A stretch of DNA of 64,000 nt from Labedella endophytica (GTDB taxonomy: Bacteria > Actinomycetota > Actinomycetes > Actinomycetales > Microbacteriaceae): the NCBI RefSeq assembly GCF_003990045.1, contig NZ_RZGZ01000005.1, positions 142,220 through 206,219 on the forward strand, in the 5' to 3' direction. The notes below the pieces were generated by a model. It worked only from the letters and a program-made list of their open reading frames with translations. It was not told the DNA's origin and searched no databases. Below, in pieces: positions 29,170 to 37,336 of the stretch (position 1 is its first letter; each line of letters opens with the position of its first letter). The position numbers and the translations under genes were made by a program.

Positions 29170-29370
29170 GTGCGGAACGTCGTCGCGGAACACCGGAAGG
29201 CGTTGGAATGGTCGCAGCAGAAGCTCGCCGACGAGCTCGGGGTGTCACGCCAGACGGTCATCTCCATCGAACGAGGGAAGTTCGACCCCTCGCTCCCCCT
29301 CGCGTTCGGGATCGCGACGGTCTTCGAGCGCCCTATCGAGGAGCTCTTCTTCCCTGAGCCTCCCGAGTGA
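29170..29370 (+). CDS. Small XRE-family (Cro/CI-like) transcriptional regulator
   Basis: This 66-residue protein is essentially one helix-turn-helix: EHRKALEWSQQKLADELGVSRQTVISIERGKFDPSLPLAFGIATVF, then the short tail EELFFPEPPE. GTG 29170 follows the membrane gene stop directly. This stand-alone form usually autoregulates the pair, and the 16-bp palindrome upstream is the obvious binding site. Confidence 0.88.
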   Translation: MRNVVAEHRKALEWSQQKLADELGVSRQTVISIERGKFDPSLPLAFGIATVFERPIEELFFPEPPE

Positions 29371-29520
29371 CGGCGGCTTCGACGCCTGTTTCCGACTCCC
29401 CCGGGCCAGTCCCTGGCGCATGTCACATCATGTCCCTCAGAGCGCTACCGCTTTTCGTCGACCGCTACTGAAACACGTGTGGCGCTGGGCTAGAGCTAGA
29501 GCACTCGGCGCAACACAGAC
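29371..29520. other. Intergenic stretch without a recognisable gene
   Basis: No open frame with normal codon use on either strand. A GAGCTAGAG string at 29493-29501 recalls the 5' end of the neighbouring tRNA-Lys but is too short to call a pseudogene. Confidence 0.5.
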
Positions 29521-29742
29521 AGCAAAATGCCCCACAGCTGGCGAGAGCTGCAGGGCTTTTCGTGCACCCCCTCGGACGTGAAACCGCATCCCACGATTCC
29601 GAGTGACTAAAGCAAAAAGCCCCACAGCTGGCGAGAGCTGCAAGGCTTTTCGTGCACCCCCTCGGACGTGAAACCGCATCCCACGATTCCGAGTGAACAA
29701 CGCACACAAAACAGCAAAAAGCCCCAGAGCTGCAGGGCTTTT
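29521..29742 (-). repeat. Tandem duplicated tRNA-Lys tail plus terminator
   Basis: Two nearly identical 86-bp units (29521-29606 and 29611-29696; period 90 bp) each hold the 3' end of tRNA-Lys (antisense CCGAGGGGGTGCA) followed by a terminator hairpin with a T-run. A third, functional version lies at 29713-29742 next to the true tRNA. The duplicated parts lack the D-arm and anticodon arm, so they are not tRNAs. Confidence 0.85.
29717..29742 (-). terminator. Terminator of tRNA-Lys
   Basis: AAAAGCCC (29717-29724) pairs with GGGCTTTT (29735-29742); on the minus strand the RNA ends in a T-rich tract. It starts 2 nt after the tRNA 3' end. Confidence 0.85.
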
Positions 29743-29744
29743 CG

Positions 29745-29817
29745 TGCACCCCCTCGGACTTGAACCGAGAACCCACTGATTAAGAGTCAGTTGCTCTGCC
29801 GATTGAGCTAGAGGTGC
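29745..29817 (-). tRNA. tRNA-Lys (anticodon CUU)
   Basis: Acceptor GCACCTC pairs with GGGGTGC (one T-G wobble); D-arm TAGCTCAATCGGCAGAGC; anticodon stem ACTGA/TCAGT with loop CTCTTAA; T-arm CTCGG-TTCAAGT-CCGAG. CCA is not encoded; the discriminator is A. Its 3' end and terminator are duplicated downstream. Confidence 0.96.
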
Positions 29818-29959
29818 ATGATTCGGATGACCCGAACCGAGGGTCAACACTAGCATCCGATGAGCGGTCGGCGCCAATCGAGACGCCCACGGCGGTCTGG
29901 AGGCGTTTGCGCCGTCGATCCGGAGGCGTACGACCCGTCGCCCGGGGCCGGTGACGCCC

Positions 29960-29965
29960 TATCGT
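29960..29965 (+). promoter_or_regulatory. Leaderless promoter -10 box for the inositol-phosphatase-like gene
   Basis: TATCGT, 6 nt, then GTG at 29972. It decides this start over the GTG at 29951, which would lie upstream of the transcript. Confidence 0.6.
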
Positions 29966-29971
29966 GGAGGC

Positions 29972-30787
29972 GTGACCTCAGCCCCCGGAAACGATCCGCT
30001 CGATCGCCGCGTTCTCGCCGCCGATCTCGACCTCGCCCTCCGCCTCGCCGACATCGCGGACGCGATCTCCCTCGATCGGTTCCGGTCGGCGGACCTCTCG
30101 ATCGAGTCGAAGCCGGACCGCACCCCGGTGACGGACGCGGATCTCGCCGTCGAGACGGCGATCCGTGACGTGCTCGCAGCCGAGCGGCCGGAGGACGGCA
30201 TCCTCGGGGAGGAATTCGGCACGGGCGGGTCCACCGAACGTCAGTGGATCATCGACCCGATCGACGGCACGGCCAACTTCCTGCGCGGCGTACCCAACTG
30301 GGCGACGCTCATCGCGCTCGCCGTCGACGGGCGCCCGGTCGTGGGCGTCGCGAGCGCCCCGGCATTCCGGAAGCGCTGGTGGGCGTCGCGGGGCTTCGGC
30401 GCGTGGCTGCACGACGGCGACGACGAACCCCGCCGGCTGCGCGTGTCGGGGGTGGGGTCGCTCTCGGACGCCTCGCTCAGCTTCCAGAGCATTCAGCAGT
30501 GGGATCAGGCCGGCTACCTCGACCGCCTCGTCGACCTCACCCGCACCGTCTGGCGCGATCGGGCGTACGGGGACGCGTGGTCGTACGGGCTGCTCGCGGA
30601 GGGACTCGTCGACATCGTCGCCGAGTTCGACGTGAAGGAGTGGGACATCGCGCCATTCGCCGTCATCGTGGAGGAGGCTGGAGGCCGGTTCACCGCCGTC
30701 GACGGTTCCGATTCGATCGCGTCCCGCAGCGCCGTCGCGACGAACGGTCTGTTGCACGACGACGTCATCACGGCTCTTGGTCGCTGA
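29972..30787 (+). CDS. Inositol monophosphatase family phosphatase (possible histidinol-phosphatase)
   Basis: This 271-residue Mg2+-dependent phosphatase has the three signature motifs: the glutamate pair in DGILGEEFG, the metal cluster WIIDPIDGTANF and the C-terminal VKEWDIAPFAVIVEEAGG. In actinobacteria this branch often serves as HisN, removing phosphate from histidinol phosphate, but inositol phosphate, NADP or fructose bisphosphate are alternatives. Codon use is normal. It stands upstream of poxB with 110 bp between. Confidence 0.87.
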   Translation: MTSAPGNDPLDRRVLAADLDLALRLADIADAISLDRFRSADLSIESKPDRTPVTDADLAVETAIRDVLAAERPEDGILGEEFGTGGSTERQWIIDPIDGTANFLRGVPNWATLIALAVDGRPVVGVASAPAFRKRWWASRGFGAWLHDGDDEPRRLRVSGVGSLSDASLSFQSIQQWDQAGYLDRLVDLTRTVWRDRAYGDAWSYGLLAEGLVDIVAEFDVKEWDIAPFAVIVEEAGGRFTAVDGSDSIASRSAVATNGLLHDDVITALGR

Positions 30788-30900
30788 GTCCCCGCGCGAC
30801 ATTCCCTGAGGTCACCCGGACGCGGCAAAGGGCCATCCGACGAGCGTAGGGTCGAGGGAGCGGACCGATCCACGACGAGGTTCGCGGGAAGAGGGACGTG

Positions 30901-32625
30901 ATGACGACTGTCGCCGAGAACATGGTGTCGATCCTCGAGGCGAGCGGCGTCGAGCGCGTCTACGGCCTCCCGGGTGACTCCCTCAATGGCTTCACTGACG
31001 CGTTGCGCACGAACGGCTCGATCGACTGGGTGCACGTGCGGCACGAGGAGGCCGCCGCCCTCGCCGCGGCGGCGGAGGCCCACACCACCGGACGGCTCGC
31101 GGTCTGCGCGGGGAGTTGCGGCCCGGGCAACCTGCACCTCATCAATGGCCTCTACGACGCGAATCGATCGCGCGTTCCGGTCGTGGCGATCGCCGCCCAC
31201 ATCCCGAGCTCCGAGATCGGAACGACGTACTTCCAGGAGACGCACCCTCAGGAGTTGTTTCGCGAGTGCAGCGTCTACGTGGAATACGTCGCCGTCCCCG
31301 AACAGCTTCCGCGCGTCCTCGCGATCGCCATGCGTGCCGCCGTCGAGAAACGCGGCGTCGCCGTCGTCGTGGTCCCGGGTGACGTCCTCCTCGCCTCGGC
31401 CGCCGACACGAGCGTCCCCGTCGTCCGCGCGGCGGCCCCCGTCATCGTGCCGGCCGCCCACGAGCTCGAGGAGGCCGCCCGGCTCCTCGATCGGAGCCAC
31501 AAGGTGACAATCCTCGCCGGAGCCGGCGTCGAGGGGGCTCACGACGAGCTCGTCGCCCTCGCGGACCGGCTCGGGGCGCCGATCGTTCACGCCCTGCGCG
31601 GCAAGGAGTTCATCGAATACGACAACCCCTTCGACGTCGGCATGACAGGACTGCTGGGCTTCGCGTCCGGCTACCGCGCAATGGAGACGTGCGACACGCT
31701 GCTGATGCTCGGCACCGATTTCCCCTACCCGCAGTTCTTTCCCGAGAAGGCCACGATCATCCAGGTCGACATCCGGGGCGAGAACCTGGGTCGGCGCACG
31801 ACCATCGACCTCGGTCTCGTGGGAGCCGTCCGTCCGACGATCGACGCACTCCTCCCCCTCCTCGCGCACACCACGAAGCGCGGCCACCTCGACGACGCGA
31901 TCGAGCACTACGGGAAGACGCGCGCCAAGCTCGACGACCTGGCCGAGGCCGGTTCGGACAATGCGCCCGTCCACCCGCAGTACCTCACCCGCCTCCTCGA
32001 TCGCCACGCGTCCGACGACGCCGTCTTCATCCCCGACGTCGGATCCCCCGTCATCTGGGCCTCGCGCTACCTGACGATGAACGGACGCCGCCGGCTCATC
32101 GGCTCCTTCTCGCACGGCACGATGGCGAATGCCCTCCCCCACGCCATCGGCGTCCAGGCGGCGCACCCGGGCCGCCAGGTGATCGCTCTCTCTGGCGACG
32201 GCGGACTCGCCATGCTGATGGGCGAACTCATCACCCTCATCCAGAACCGGTTGCCCGTGAAGGTCGTCGTCTACGACAACTCGTCCCTCGCGTTCGTCGA
32301 GGTCGAGATGAAGGCGGCCGGCTTCGTCAACTTCGGCACCGACCTCACGAATCCGGACTTCGCCGCCGTCGCGAATGCGCTGGGCATCCGCGGATTCCGC
32401 GTGGAGAAGAGTTCGGAGCTCGAATCCGTCGTCGCCGAGTTCCTCGCGCACGACGGACCGGCCGTGCTCGACGTCGTGACGGCCCGCCAGGAGCTCTCGA
32501 TGCCTCCGAGCATCACGGCCGAGCAGGTGAAGGGCTTCACCCTCTACGCGCTGCGCACCGTGATGTCCGGACGCGGCGACGAACTCATCGACCTCGCGAA
32601 GACGAACCTGCGCCAGGTCTTCTAG
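30901..32625 (+). CDS. poxB: Pyruvate oxidase / pyruvate:quinone oxidoreductase (TPP-dependent)
   Basis: This 574-residue TPP- and FAD-binding enzyme has the three-domain arrangement of PoxB. The catalytic glutamate lies in VHVRHEEAAALAAAAEA, the FAD domain in the middle, and the TPP motif starts GDGGLAMLMGELITL and ends VVYDNSSLAFVE. It should convert pyruvate directly to acetate and CO2 with electrons to quinone at the membrane. ATG 30901 is favoured by a GAAGAGGG site 5 nt away; GTG 30898 is possible. Acetolactate synthases are relatives, but the sequence is closer to PoxB and a separate ilvB exists. Confidence 0.87.
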   Translation: MTTVAENMVSILEASGVERVYGLPGDSLNGFTDALRTNGSIDWVHVRHEEAAALAAAAEAHTTGRLAVCAGSCGPGNLHLINGLYDANRSRVPVVAIAAHIPSSEIGTTYFQETHPQELFRECSVYVEYVAVPEQLPRVLAIAMRAAVEKRGVAVVVVPGDVLLASAADTSVPVVRAAAPVIVPAAHELEEAARLLDRSHKVTILAGAGVEGAHDELVALADRLGAPIVHALRGKEFIEYDNPFDVGMTGLLGFASGYRAMETCDTLLMLGTDFPYPQFFPEKATIIQVDIRGENLGRRTTIDLGLVGAVRPTIDALLPLLAHTTKRGHLDDAIEHYGKTRAKLDDLAEAGSDNAPVHPQYLTRLLDRHASDDAVFIPDVGSPVIWASRYLTMNGRRRLIGSFSHGTMANALPHAIGVQAAHPGRQVIALSGDGGLAMLMGELITLIQNRLPVKVVVYDNSSLAFVEVEMKAAGFVNFGTDLTNPDFAAVANALGIRGFRVEKSSELESVVAEFLAHDGPAVLDVVTARQELSMPPSITAEQVKGFTLYALRTVMSGRGDELIDLAKTNLRQVF

Positions 32626-32642
32626 ATACCGTGCACTCGCGA

Positions 32643-32683
32643 AACGAGGAAGGGCCGCCCCCTGGGGACGGCCCTTCCTCGTT
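32643..32683. terminator. Terminator after poxB
   Basis: 15-bp arms AACGAGGAAGGGCCG (32643-32657) and CGGCCCTTCCTCGTT (32669-32683) with an 11-nt loop; convergent with the tmRNA gene, so it may serve both strands. Confidence 0.88.
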
Positions 32684-32708
32684 GACACGACGGTGCGATG
32701 ACGACCGA

Positions 32709-33077
32709 TGGTGGAGATGGGGGGAATTGAACCCCCGTCCATCGCTGTAATTCCGAGCCTTCTACGGGCGTATCCTGTGCAGACGTTCTACTCGGCCCCG
32801 ACCTTTGCCACAGGCATCTAGGTCGACGGGCCCAGTCCGGGAAAAGTCCCACACACCGTCCGAACGCCGGTGCGCAGCAAGTCCCCTAAATGACGCCAGG
32901 ATCCGGAACGGGAACGCATCCGGTCTGACGGACTCTCAAACTCGCTTAAGCAGCGAGAGCGAAGTCAGTGCGCTTGGAATTGGCACTTGTGTTTTGCAGA
33001 GATCGTTTACGAGATAACCCTGCATCCTCGGCCCGCTTCTCTCGGTTTTGCAGGCGATGTCGAAACCGATCATCCCC
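32709..33077 (-). ncRNA. ssrA: Transfer-messenger RNA (tmRNA)
   Basis: This 369-nt RNA starts GGGGATGATCGG and ends CATCTCCACCA, with a 7-bp acceptor stem and encoded CCA. The tag reading frame is at 32946-32984 and encodes ANSKRTDFALAA followed by TAA; the resume codon is GCC. The T-arm region GACGGGGGTTCAATTCCCCC is intact. It works with SmpB, encoded next to it, to free stalled ribosomes and mark the nascent protein for proteolysis. Confidence 0.96.
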
Positions 33078-33216
33078 CTGCTCGATCCGCGCGGAGTCTC
33101 CTCCGACGGAACGGGTCGTCATCACACTGTCGAGTTGTCACGACCGGCGAACCGGTCAACGTGCGCACGAGGCGCTGTCACAGTCTACAACGGCTGGGCG
33201 TCGGGGCTATTCCCGA

Positions 33217-33693
33217 TCAGTCGCCGACCATGTTCTTCGTGCGCATGGCCCGATCGGCCTCACGCTTGTCCTGCTTCTCGCGCAGGGCCTGTCGCTTGTC
33301 GAACTCGCGCTTGCCCTTTGCCACGGCGATCTCGACCTTGGCGCGGCCGTCGCTGAAGTAGAGGCGCAGCGGCACGAGCGTGTAGCCGCCCGGGGCGATC
33401 TTGTGGCTGATCTTGAGGATCTCCTGCTTGTGGAGCAGCAGCTTGCGCTTGCGCCGCACCGGGTGGTTGTTCCACGTGCCCTGGCCGTACTCCGGGATGT
33501 GCACGGCGTCGAGCCACGCCTCGGCCCCGTCGATGAAGGCGTATCCGTCGACGAGCGATGCCCGTCCATGACGCAGCGACTTCACCTCGGTGCCCGTGAG
33601 CACGAGTCCCGCCTCGTAGGTGTCCTCGATGAGGTAGTCGTGCCGGGCACGACGGTTGGTGGCGACCACCTTCTCGCCCTGTTCTCTCGGCAT
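33217..33693 (-). CDS. smpB: SsrA-binding protein SmpB
   Basis: This 158-residue tmRNA chaperone shows the OB-fold core: [35 protein letters not shown], then [24 protein letters not shown] and the basic C-terminal tail [15 protein letters not shown] that enters the ribosomal A site. It lies between ftsX and ssrA on the same strand, the standard order in this group. The ATG follows GAGGAGCG. Confidence 0.97.
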   Translation of the reverse strand: MPREQGEKVVATNRRARHDYLIEDTYEAGLVLTGTEVKSLRHGRASLVDGYAFIDGAEAWLDAVHIPEYGQGTWNNHPVRRKRKLLLHKQEILKISHKIAPGGYTLVPLRLYFSDGRAKVEIAVAKGKREFDKRQALREKQDKREADRAMRTKNMVGD

Positions 33694-33811
33694 CGTGCGC
33701 TCCTCGTCCGCTCGTCCTCCGGCGAGGACAGCCTCTCAGCTTACCCGGAAAGAGGCCGGCCCGGGCGCACGACGACCTCGACCTCGACCTCGACCCTGCC
33801 CTGCCCTGCGA

Positions 33812-34726
33812 TCAGATGCGCAGGTATCTCTTGATGGCGAAGTTCGCGGACAGGGCAGCGAGGATCATTCCGAGGGCCAGGAGGATCGGTACCACGACGA
33901 GGGCGTCACCGACGTCGACGAAGCTGATGAAGAGGATCCTCGGCGCGAGGTACCCGCCCACGACGAAGTGCACGAGCGCGAGGATCGCGCCGCCCGCGAG
34001 AAGCGATCCGATGAGCGCTGCGAACACACCCTCGAGGACGAACGGCGTCTGGATGAAGCGGTTGGACGCCCCGACGAGCCGCATGATCCCGAGCTCCTTC
34101 CGCCGTGAGTAGGCGGAGAGACGGATGGTCGTGGCGATCAGGAGGACGGCGGCGATGAGCATGAGCCCGGCGATGCCGATCGCCGCGTAGCTCGCGATGT
34201 TGAGCACCGAGAAGATCTGATCCAGGTACTGGCGCTGATCCGTCACCGTCTCGACACCCGCGACACCCGAGAACGCCTCGCTGATGACCGCGGATTGCGA
34301 CGGGTCGACGAGGTTCACCCAGTACGCCTGAGGAAGCTGGTCCGGGGTGACGAGGTCGGCGAGATCGTTGCCCTCGAACTGCTGCTGGAAGTTCTCGTAC
34401 GCCTGCTCGCTGTCCTCGAAGTACGAGTTCTGGATGTACGGAGCGAGGGTGTCGGACTCGAGCTGCTCCCCGATCGCGGTGACCTGCTCCTCGGTCGCGG
34501 CTCCTGCGGCGCACGACTCGGCGACGGAGTCGTCCGTGCACAGGTACACGGCGACCTGCGCGCGATCGTACCAGTAGTTCTTCATCTGACCGACCTGCAT
34601 CTGCATGAGCACCGCTGTGCCCACGAAGGTGAGGGAGATGAAGGTGACGAGCACGACGGAGATGACCATCGAGACGTTCCGCCGGAGCCCGTTGAAGGCC
34701 TCCGACCAGACGAGTGCGAATCTCAC
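33812..34726 (-). CDS. ftsX: Cell division protein FtsX
   Basis: This 304-residue membrane protein has one N-terminal helix (FNGLRRNVSMVISVVLVTFISLTFVGTAVLMQ), a large extracellular domain (about residues 50-165) with two cysteines (Cys55-like YLCTDDS and SCAAG) and three C-terminal helices. FtsX with FtsE forms an ABC-like complex that activates peptidoglycan hydrolases at the septum. The start overlaps the ftsE stop by 4 bp. Confidence 0.96.
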   Translation of the reverse strand: MRFALVWSEAFNGLRRNVSMVISVVLVTFISLTFVGTAVLMQMQVGQMKNYWYDRAQVAVYLCTDDSVAESCAAGAATEEQVTAIGEQLESDTLAPYIQNSYFEDSEQAYENFQQQFEGNDLADLVTPDQLPQAYWVNLVDPSQSAVISEAFSGVAGVETVTDQRQYLDQIFSVLNIASYAAIGIAGLMLIAAVLLIATTIRLSAYSRRKELGIMRLVGASNRFIQTPFVLEGVFAALIGSLLAGGAILALVHFVVGGYLAPRILFISFVDVGDALVVVPILLALGMILAALSANFAIKRYLRI

Positions 34727-35961
34727 TGCGTGGGCCCCACGTTCTGTTCCTTGTCCTCGTCACGGGGTTTGCCCGCTCGCAGGCCGAGTCGTTCGGCGAG
34801 CGACAGATGCTCCTGGGTGTCCTCGGGAAGCGGTCCGGAGGCGAGCGGCAGACCGATGATCGGCTGGCTCTGCGTCAGCGGTTGCGCGGGTCGCTCGTCG
34901 ACGGCGCGCTCCGGCTCCCCTGCCTGCGCAGCAGCGTCCGTCGCCGCACGCCTGTCCGTCTCGTTCGCCGGGTCGTCACCTGCGTCGTCGTCGGCCGCTC
35001 GGACGACCCACGGTGGCGTGCTGTCGGTGTCGGGGGCCTCTCCCGACCGCGAGGACGGCGCGGAGAGCGCTTCGGCCGGAGCAGTCGAGGTCTCGTCCGC
35101 CATCGCCGCGGGATCCTCGGCCGCGTCCGTCTCGACGGGAGCGACCACAGCGGATCTCCGGGGCGTGACGACGGATTGGGTGGTCGGAGCCTCCCGCGCG
35201 GCCTCCCGCGCCGCGCGCTTGGCCTTCTCGGCGTCGACGCCACGCTCCTTGCGCGGACCGAGCTCGGGGATGACCGCGGTGGTGCCGTATCCTCCGTGCG
35301 TCTCGTCGCGGACGATCGTCCCCTCGACGAGTTCGATCACACGGCGCTGCATCTTGTCGACGATGGCGGCCTCGTGCGTCGCCATCACGACGGTCGTCCC
35401 GTTGGCGTTGATCCGCTCGAGGAGCTGCATGATGCCGGCGCTCGTCGCGGGGTCGAGGTTACCCGTCGGCTCGTCGGCGAGGAGCACCTGGGGCTTGTTG
35501 ACGATGGCGCGCGCGATCGCGACGCGCTGCTGCTCTCCACCGGACAGTTCGTGGGGCATGCGCTGCGCCTTGTTGTCGAGGCCGACCATCTTCAGCACAT
35601 CGGGTACGGCCTCCTGGACGAATCCGCGCGACTTCCCGATCACCTGGAGCGTGAAGGCGACGTTCTCGAACACCGTCTTGTTCGGCAGGAGTCGGAAGTC
35701 CTGGAAGACCACCCCGAGGTTGCGTCGGAAGTACGGGATCTTCCGGTTCGAGATGGAGGAGACGTTGTGCCCGAGCACGTGCACAGTGCCCTCGGAGGGC
35801 TTCTCCTCCTTCAGCACGAGTCGGAGGCAGCTCGACTTGCCGGAGCCCGAGGCACCGACGAGGAAGATGAACTCTCCGCGCTTCACCTCGAAGTCGACGG
35901 CGTTGAGGGCGGGCTTCGTCGTGCCCGCGTATTTCTTGGTGACGTTGTCGAAGCGAATCAT
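34723..35961 (-). CDS. ftsE: Cell division ATP-binding protein FtsE with long C-terminal extension
   Basis: The first 229 residues or so are a standard FtsE ATPase: Walker A GASGSGKSS, signature LSGGEQQRVAIARA, Walker B LLADEPTGNLD and switch HEAAIVD. About 180 extra residues follow, acidic and rich in Ala, Pro, Thr and Asp, with a conserved-looking end EHLSLAERLGLRAGKPRDEDKEQN. Usual FtsE proteins are about 225-230 residues. Codon use in the extension is normal, so it is not a frameshift artefact. TAGGCT lies 9 nt before the ATG. Confidence 0.95.
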   Translation of the reverse strand: MIRFDNVTKKYAGTTKPALNAVDFEVKRGEFIFLVGASGSGKSSCLRLVLKEEKPSEGTVHVLGHNVSSISNRKIPYFRRNLGVVFQDFRLLPNKTVFENVAFTLQVIGKSRGFVQEAVPDVLKMVGLDNKAQRMPHELSGGEQQRVAIARAIVNKPQVLLADEPTGNLDPATSAGIMQLLERINANGTTVVMATHEAAIVDKMQRRVIELVEGTIVRDETHGGYGTTAVIPELGPRKERGVDAEKAKRAAREAAREAPTTQSVVTPRRSAVVAPVETDAAEDPAAMADETSTAPAEALSAPSSRSGEAPDTDSTPPWVVRAADDDAGDDPANETDRRAATDAAAQAGEPERAVDERPAQPLTQSQPIIGLPLASGPLPEDTQEHLSLAERLGLRAGKPRDEDKEQNVGPTQ

Positions 35962-36070
35962 GGCGGTTCGAGCCTAAGCACACGCGCCGGGGATGGGCGC
36001 AGGACTCGCCGCAGCCGCGACCGCGCCCAGCTTCTATGAGCGAAGTCGCCGAACGAGTCCAGTCGCCCGG

Positions 36071-36205
36071 ACCTAGTCCGCGTCGATGTCCTTCATGGAA
36101 CGCCAGCGGATACCCGCTGCGCCCCGAACCGCCGAGCTCCGTCGACCCGGAGAAGACCTAGTCCGCGTCGATGTCCTTCATGGAACGCCAGCGGATACCC
36201 GCTGC
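36071..36205 (-). repeat. Exact 50-bp duplication of the prfB tail
   Basis: The last 50 bases of prfB and its stop (36156-36205) recur base for base at 36071-36120, 85 bp downstream. The 35-nt spacer holds a CTCCG/CGGAG hairpin. The second copy has no start codon of its own and should not be translated. Confidence 0.95.
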
Positions 36206-37273
36206 AATGAATCCGTCGAGGTCTCCGTCGAAGACGTTCTGCGGGTTGCCCGACTCGAAGTTCGTCCGCAGATCCTTGACCATCTGGTACGGCGCGAGCA
36301 CGTAGCTGCGCATCTGGTCTCCCCAACTCGCGGTGATCGTGCCCGCGAGCTCCTTCTTCGTCGCCGCCTCCTGCTCGCGCTGGACGATGAGGAGCCGCGA
36401 CTGCAGCACGCGCATGGCGGCCGCGCGATTCTGGATCTGGCTCTTCTCGTTCTGCATCGACACGACGATGCCCGTCGGGATGTGCGTGAGGCGCACGGCG
36501 GAGTCGGTCGTGTTGACCGACTGTCCGCCGGGTCCCGAGGAGCGGAAGACGTCCACGCGGATGTCGTTCTCGGGGATGTCGACGATCACAGCCTCCTCCA
36601 GGAGCGGGATCACCTCGACGGCCGCGAAGCTCGTCTGACGCTTGCCGGCCGAGTTGAAGGGACTCATGCGCACGAGACGGTGCGTGCCGGCCTCCACGCT
36701 CAGCGTTCCGAAGGCGTAGGGCGCATCGATCTCGAAGGTCGCCGACTTGATGCCGGCCTCCTCCGCGTAGCTCGTGTCCATGACCTTGGCCGAGTAGTTG
36801 TGCTGCTCCGCCCACCGCAGGTACATGCGCAGGAGCATCTCGGCGAAGTCGGCGGCGTCGACGCCGCCCGCACCGGCACGGATCGTGACGACGGCGGGCT
36901 TCGGGTCGTACTCGCCGCTCAGGAGGGTCTGCACCTCGAGCTCGCCGATGCTCTTGCGCACCGATTCGAGCTCCGATCGAGCCTCGTTCGCGGTGTCCTC
37001 GTCCTCTTCGGCGTTCGCGAGTTCCACGAGCATCTCGATCTCGTCGAGGCGGCGCTCGATGCCCGTGATGCGGGCGAGCTCCGACTGGCGGTGGCTCAGT
37101 GCGCTCGTGACCTTCTGTGCGTTGTCGGTGTCGTCCCAGAGGTCGGGCGCACCGGCCTGCTCGCTGAGCGCCTCGATGTCGGACGTGATGCGGTCGACGT
37201 CGACCACCGTCTTGATGTCGGCGAAGGTCGCGCGCAGCGCGTGGATGTCGGGGCTCAGATCCAAAGGAAACAT
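36158..37273 (-). CDS. prfB: Peptide chain release factor 2
   Basis: This 371-residue protein is a class I release factor recognising UAA and UGA. The anticodon-like motif SPF occurs in [14 protein letters not shown], and the peptidyl-hydrolysis GGQ motif is at residues 249-251 in [16 protein letters not shown]. The gene is read in one frame; the programmed +1 frameshift of Escherichia coli prfB is absent. TAGGAT lies 9 nt before the ATG. Its tail is duplicated downstream. Confidence 0.96.
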   Translation of the reverse strand: MFPLDLSPDIHALRATFADIKTVVDVDRITSDIEALSEQAGAPDLWDDTDNAQKVTSALSHRQSELARITGIERRLDEIEMLVELANAEEDEDTANEARSELESVRKSIGELEVQTLLSGEYDPKPAVVTIRAGAGGVDAADFAEMLLRMYLRWAEQHNYSAKVMDTSYAEEAGIKSATFEIDAPYAFGTLSVEAGTHRLVRMSPFNSAGKRQTSFAAVEVIPLLEEAVIVDIPENDIRVDVFRSSGPGGQSVNTTDSAVRLTHIPTGIVVSMQNEKSQIQNRAAAMRVLQSRLLIVQREQEAATKKELAGTITASWGDQMRSYVLAPYQMVKDLRTNFESGNPQNVFDGDLDGFIAAGIRWRSMKDIDAD

Positions 37274-37336
37274 AACCGTGCAATCCTACCGTGGCGCACG
37301 GGAGGCCGCGGGGCGACGCGTATCGTTGACTCCCTG

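Noticed and set aside
29480..29505. Remnant of a tRNA 5' half
   Set aside because: Only the nine bases GAGCTAGAG match the tRNA-Lys 5' region, and this string is common to many tRNAs.
29521..29696. CRISPR array
   Set aside because: Units of 86 bp follow each other with 4-bp gaps and no unique spacers; the sequence is tRNA tail plus terminator.
29437..29877. Open frame with a repeated arginine/glycine-rich peptide on the minus strand over the tRNA-Lys array
   Set aside because: It arises because the 90-bp repeat is divisible by three; it covers a tRNA and terminators, has no ribosome-binding site and no homologous look.
36093..36157. Extension of prfB into the duplicated tail
   Set aside because: TAG at 36158-36160 ends the gene, and the outer copy has no start or ribosome-binding site.
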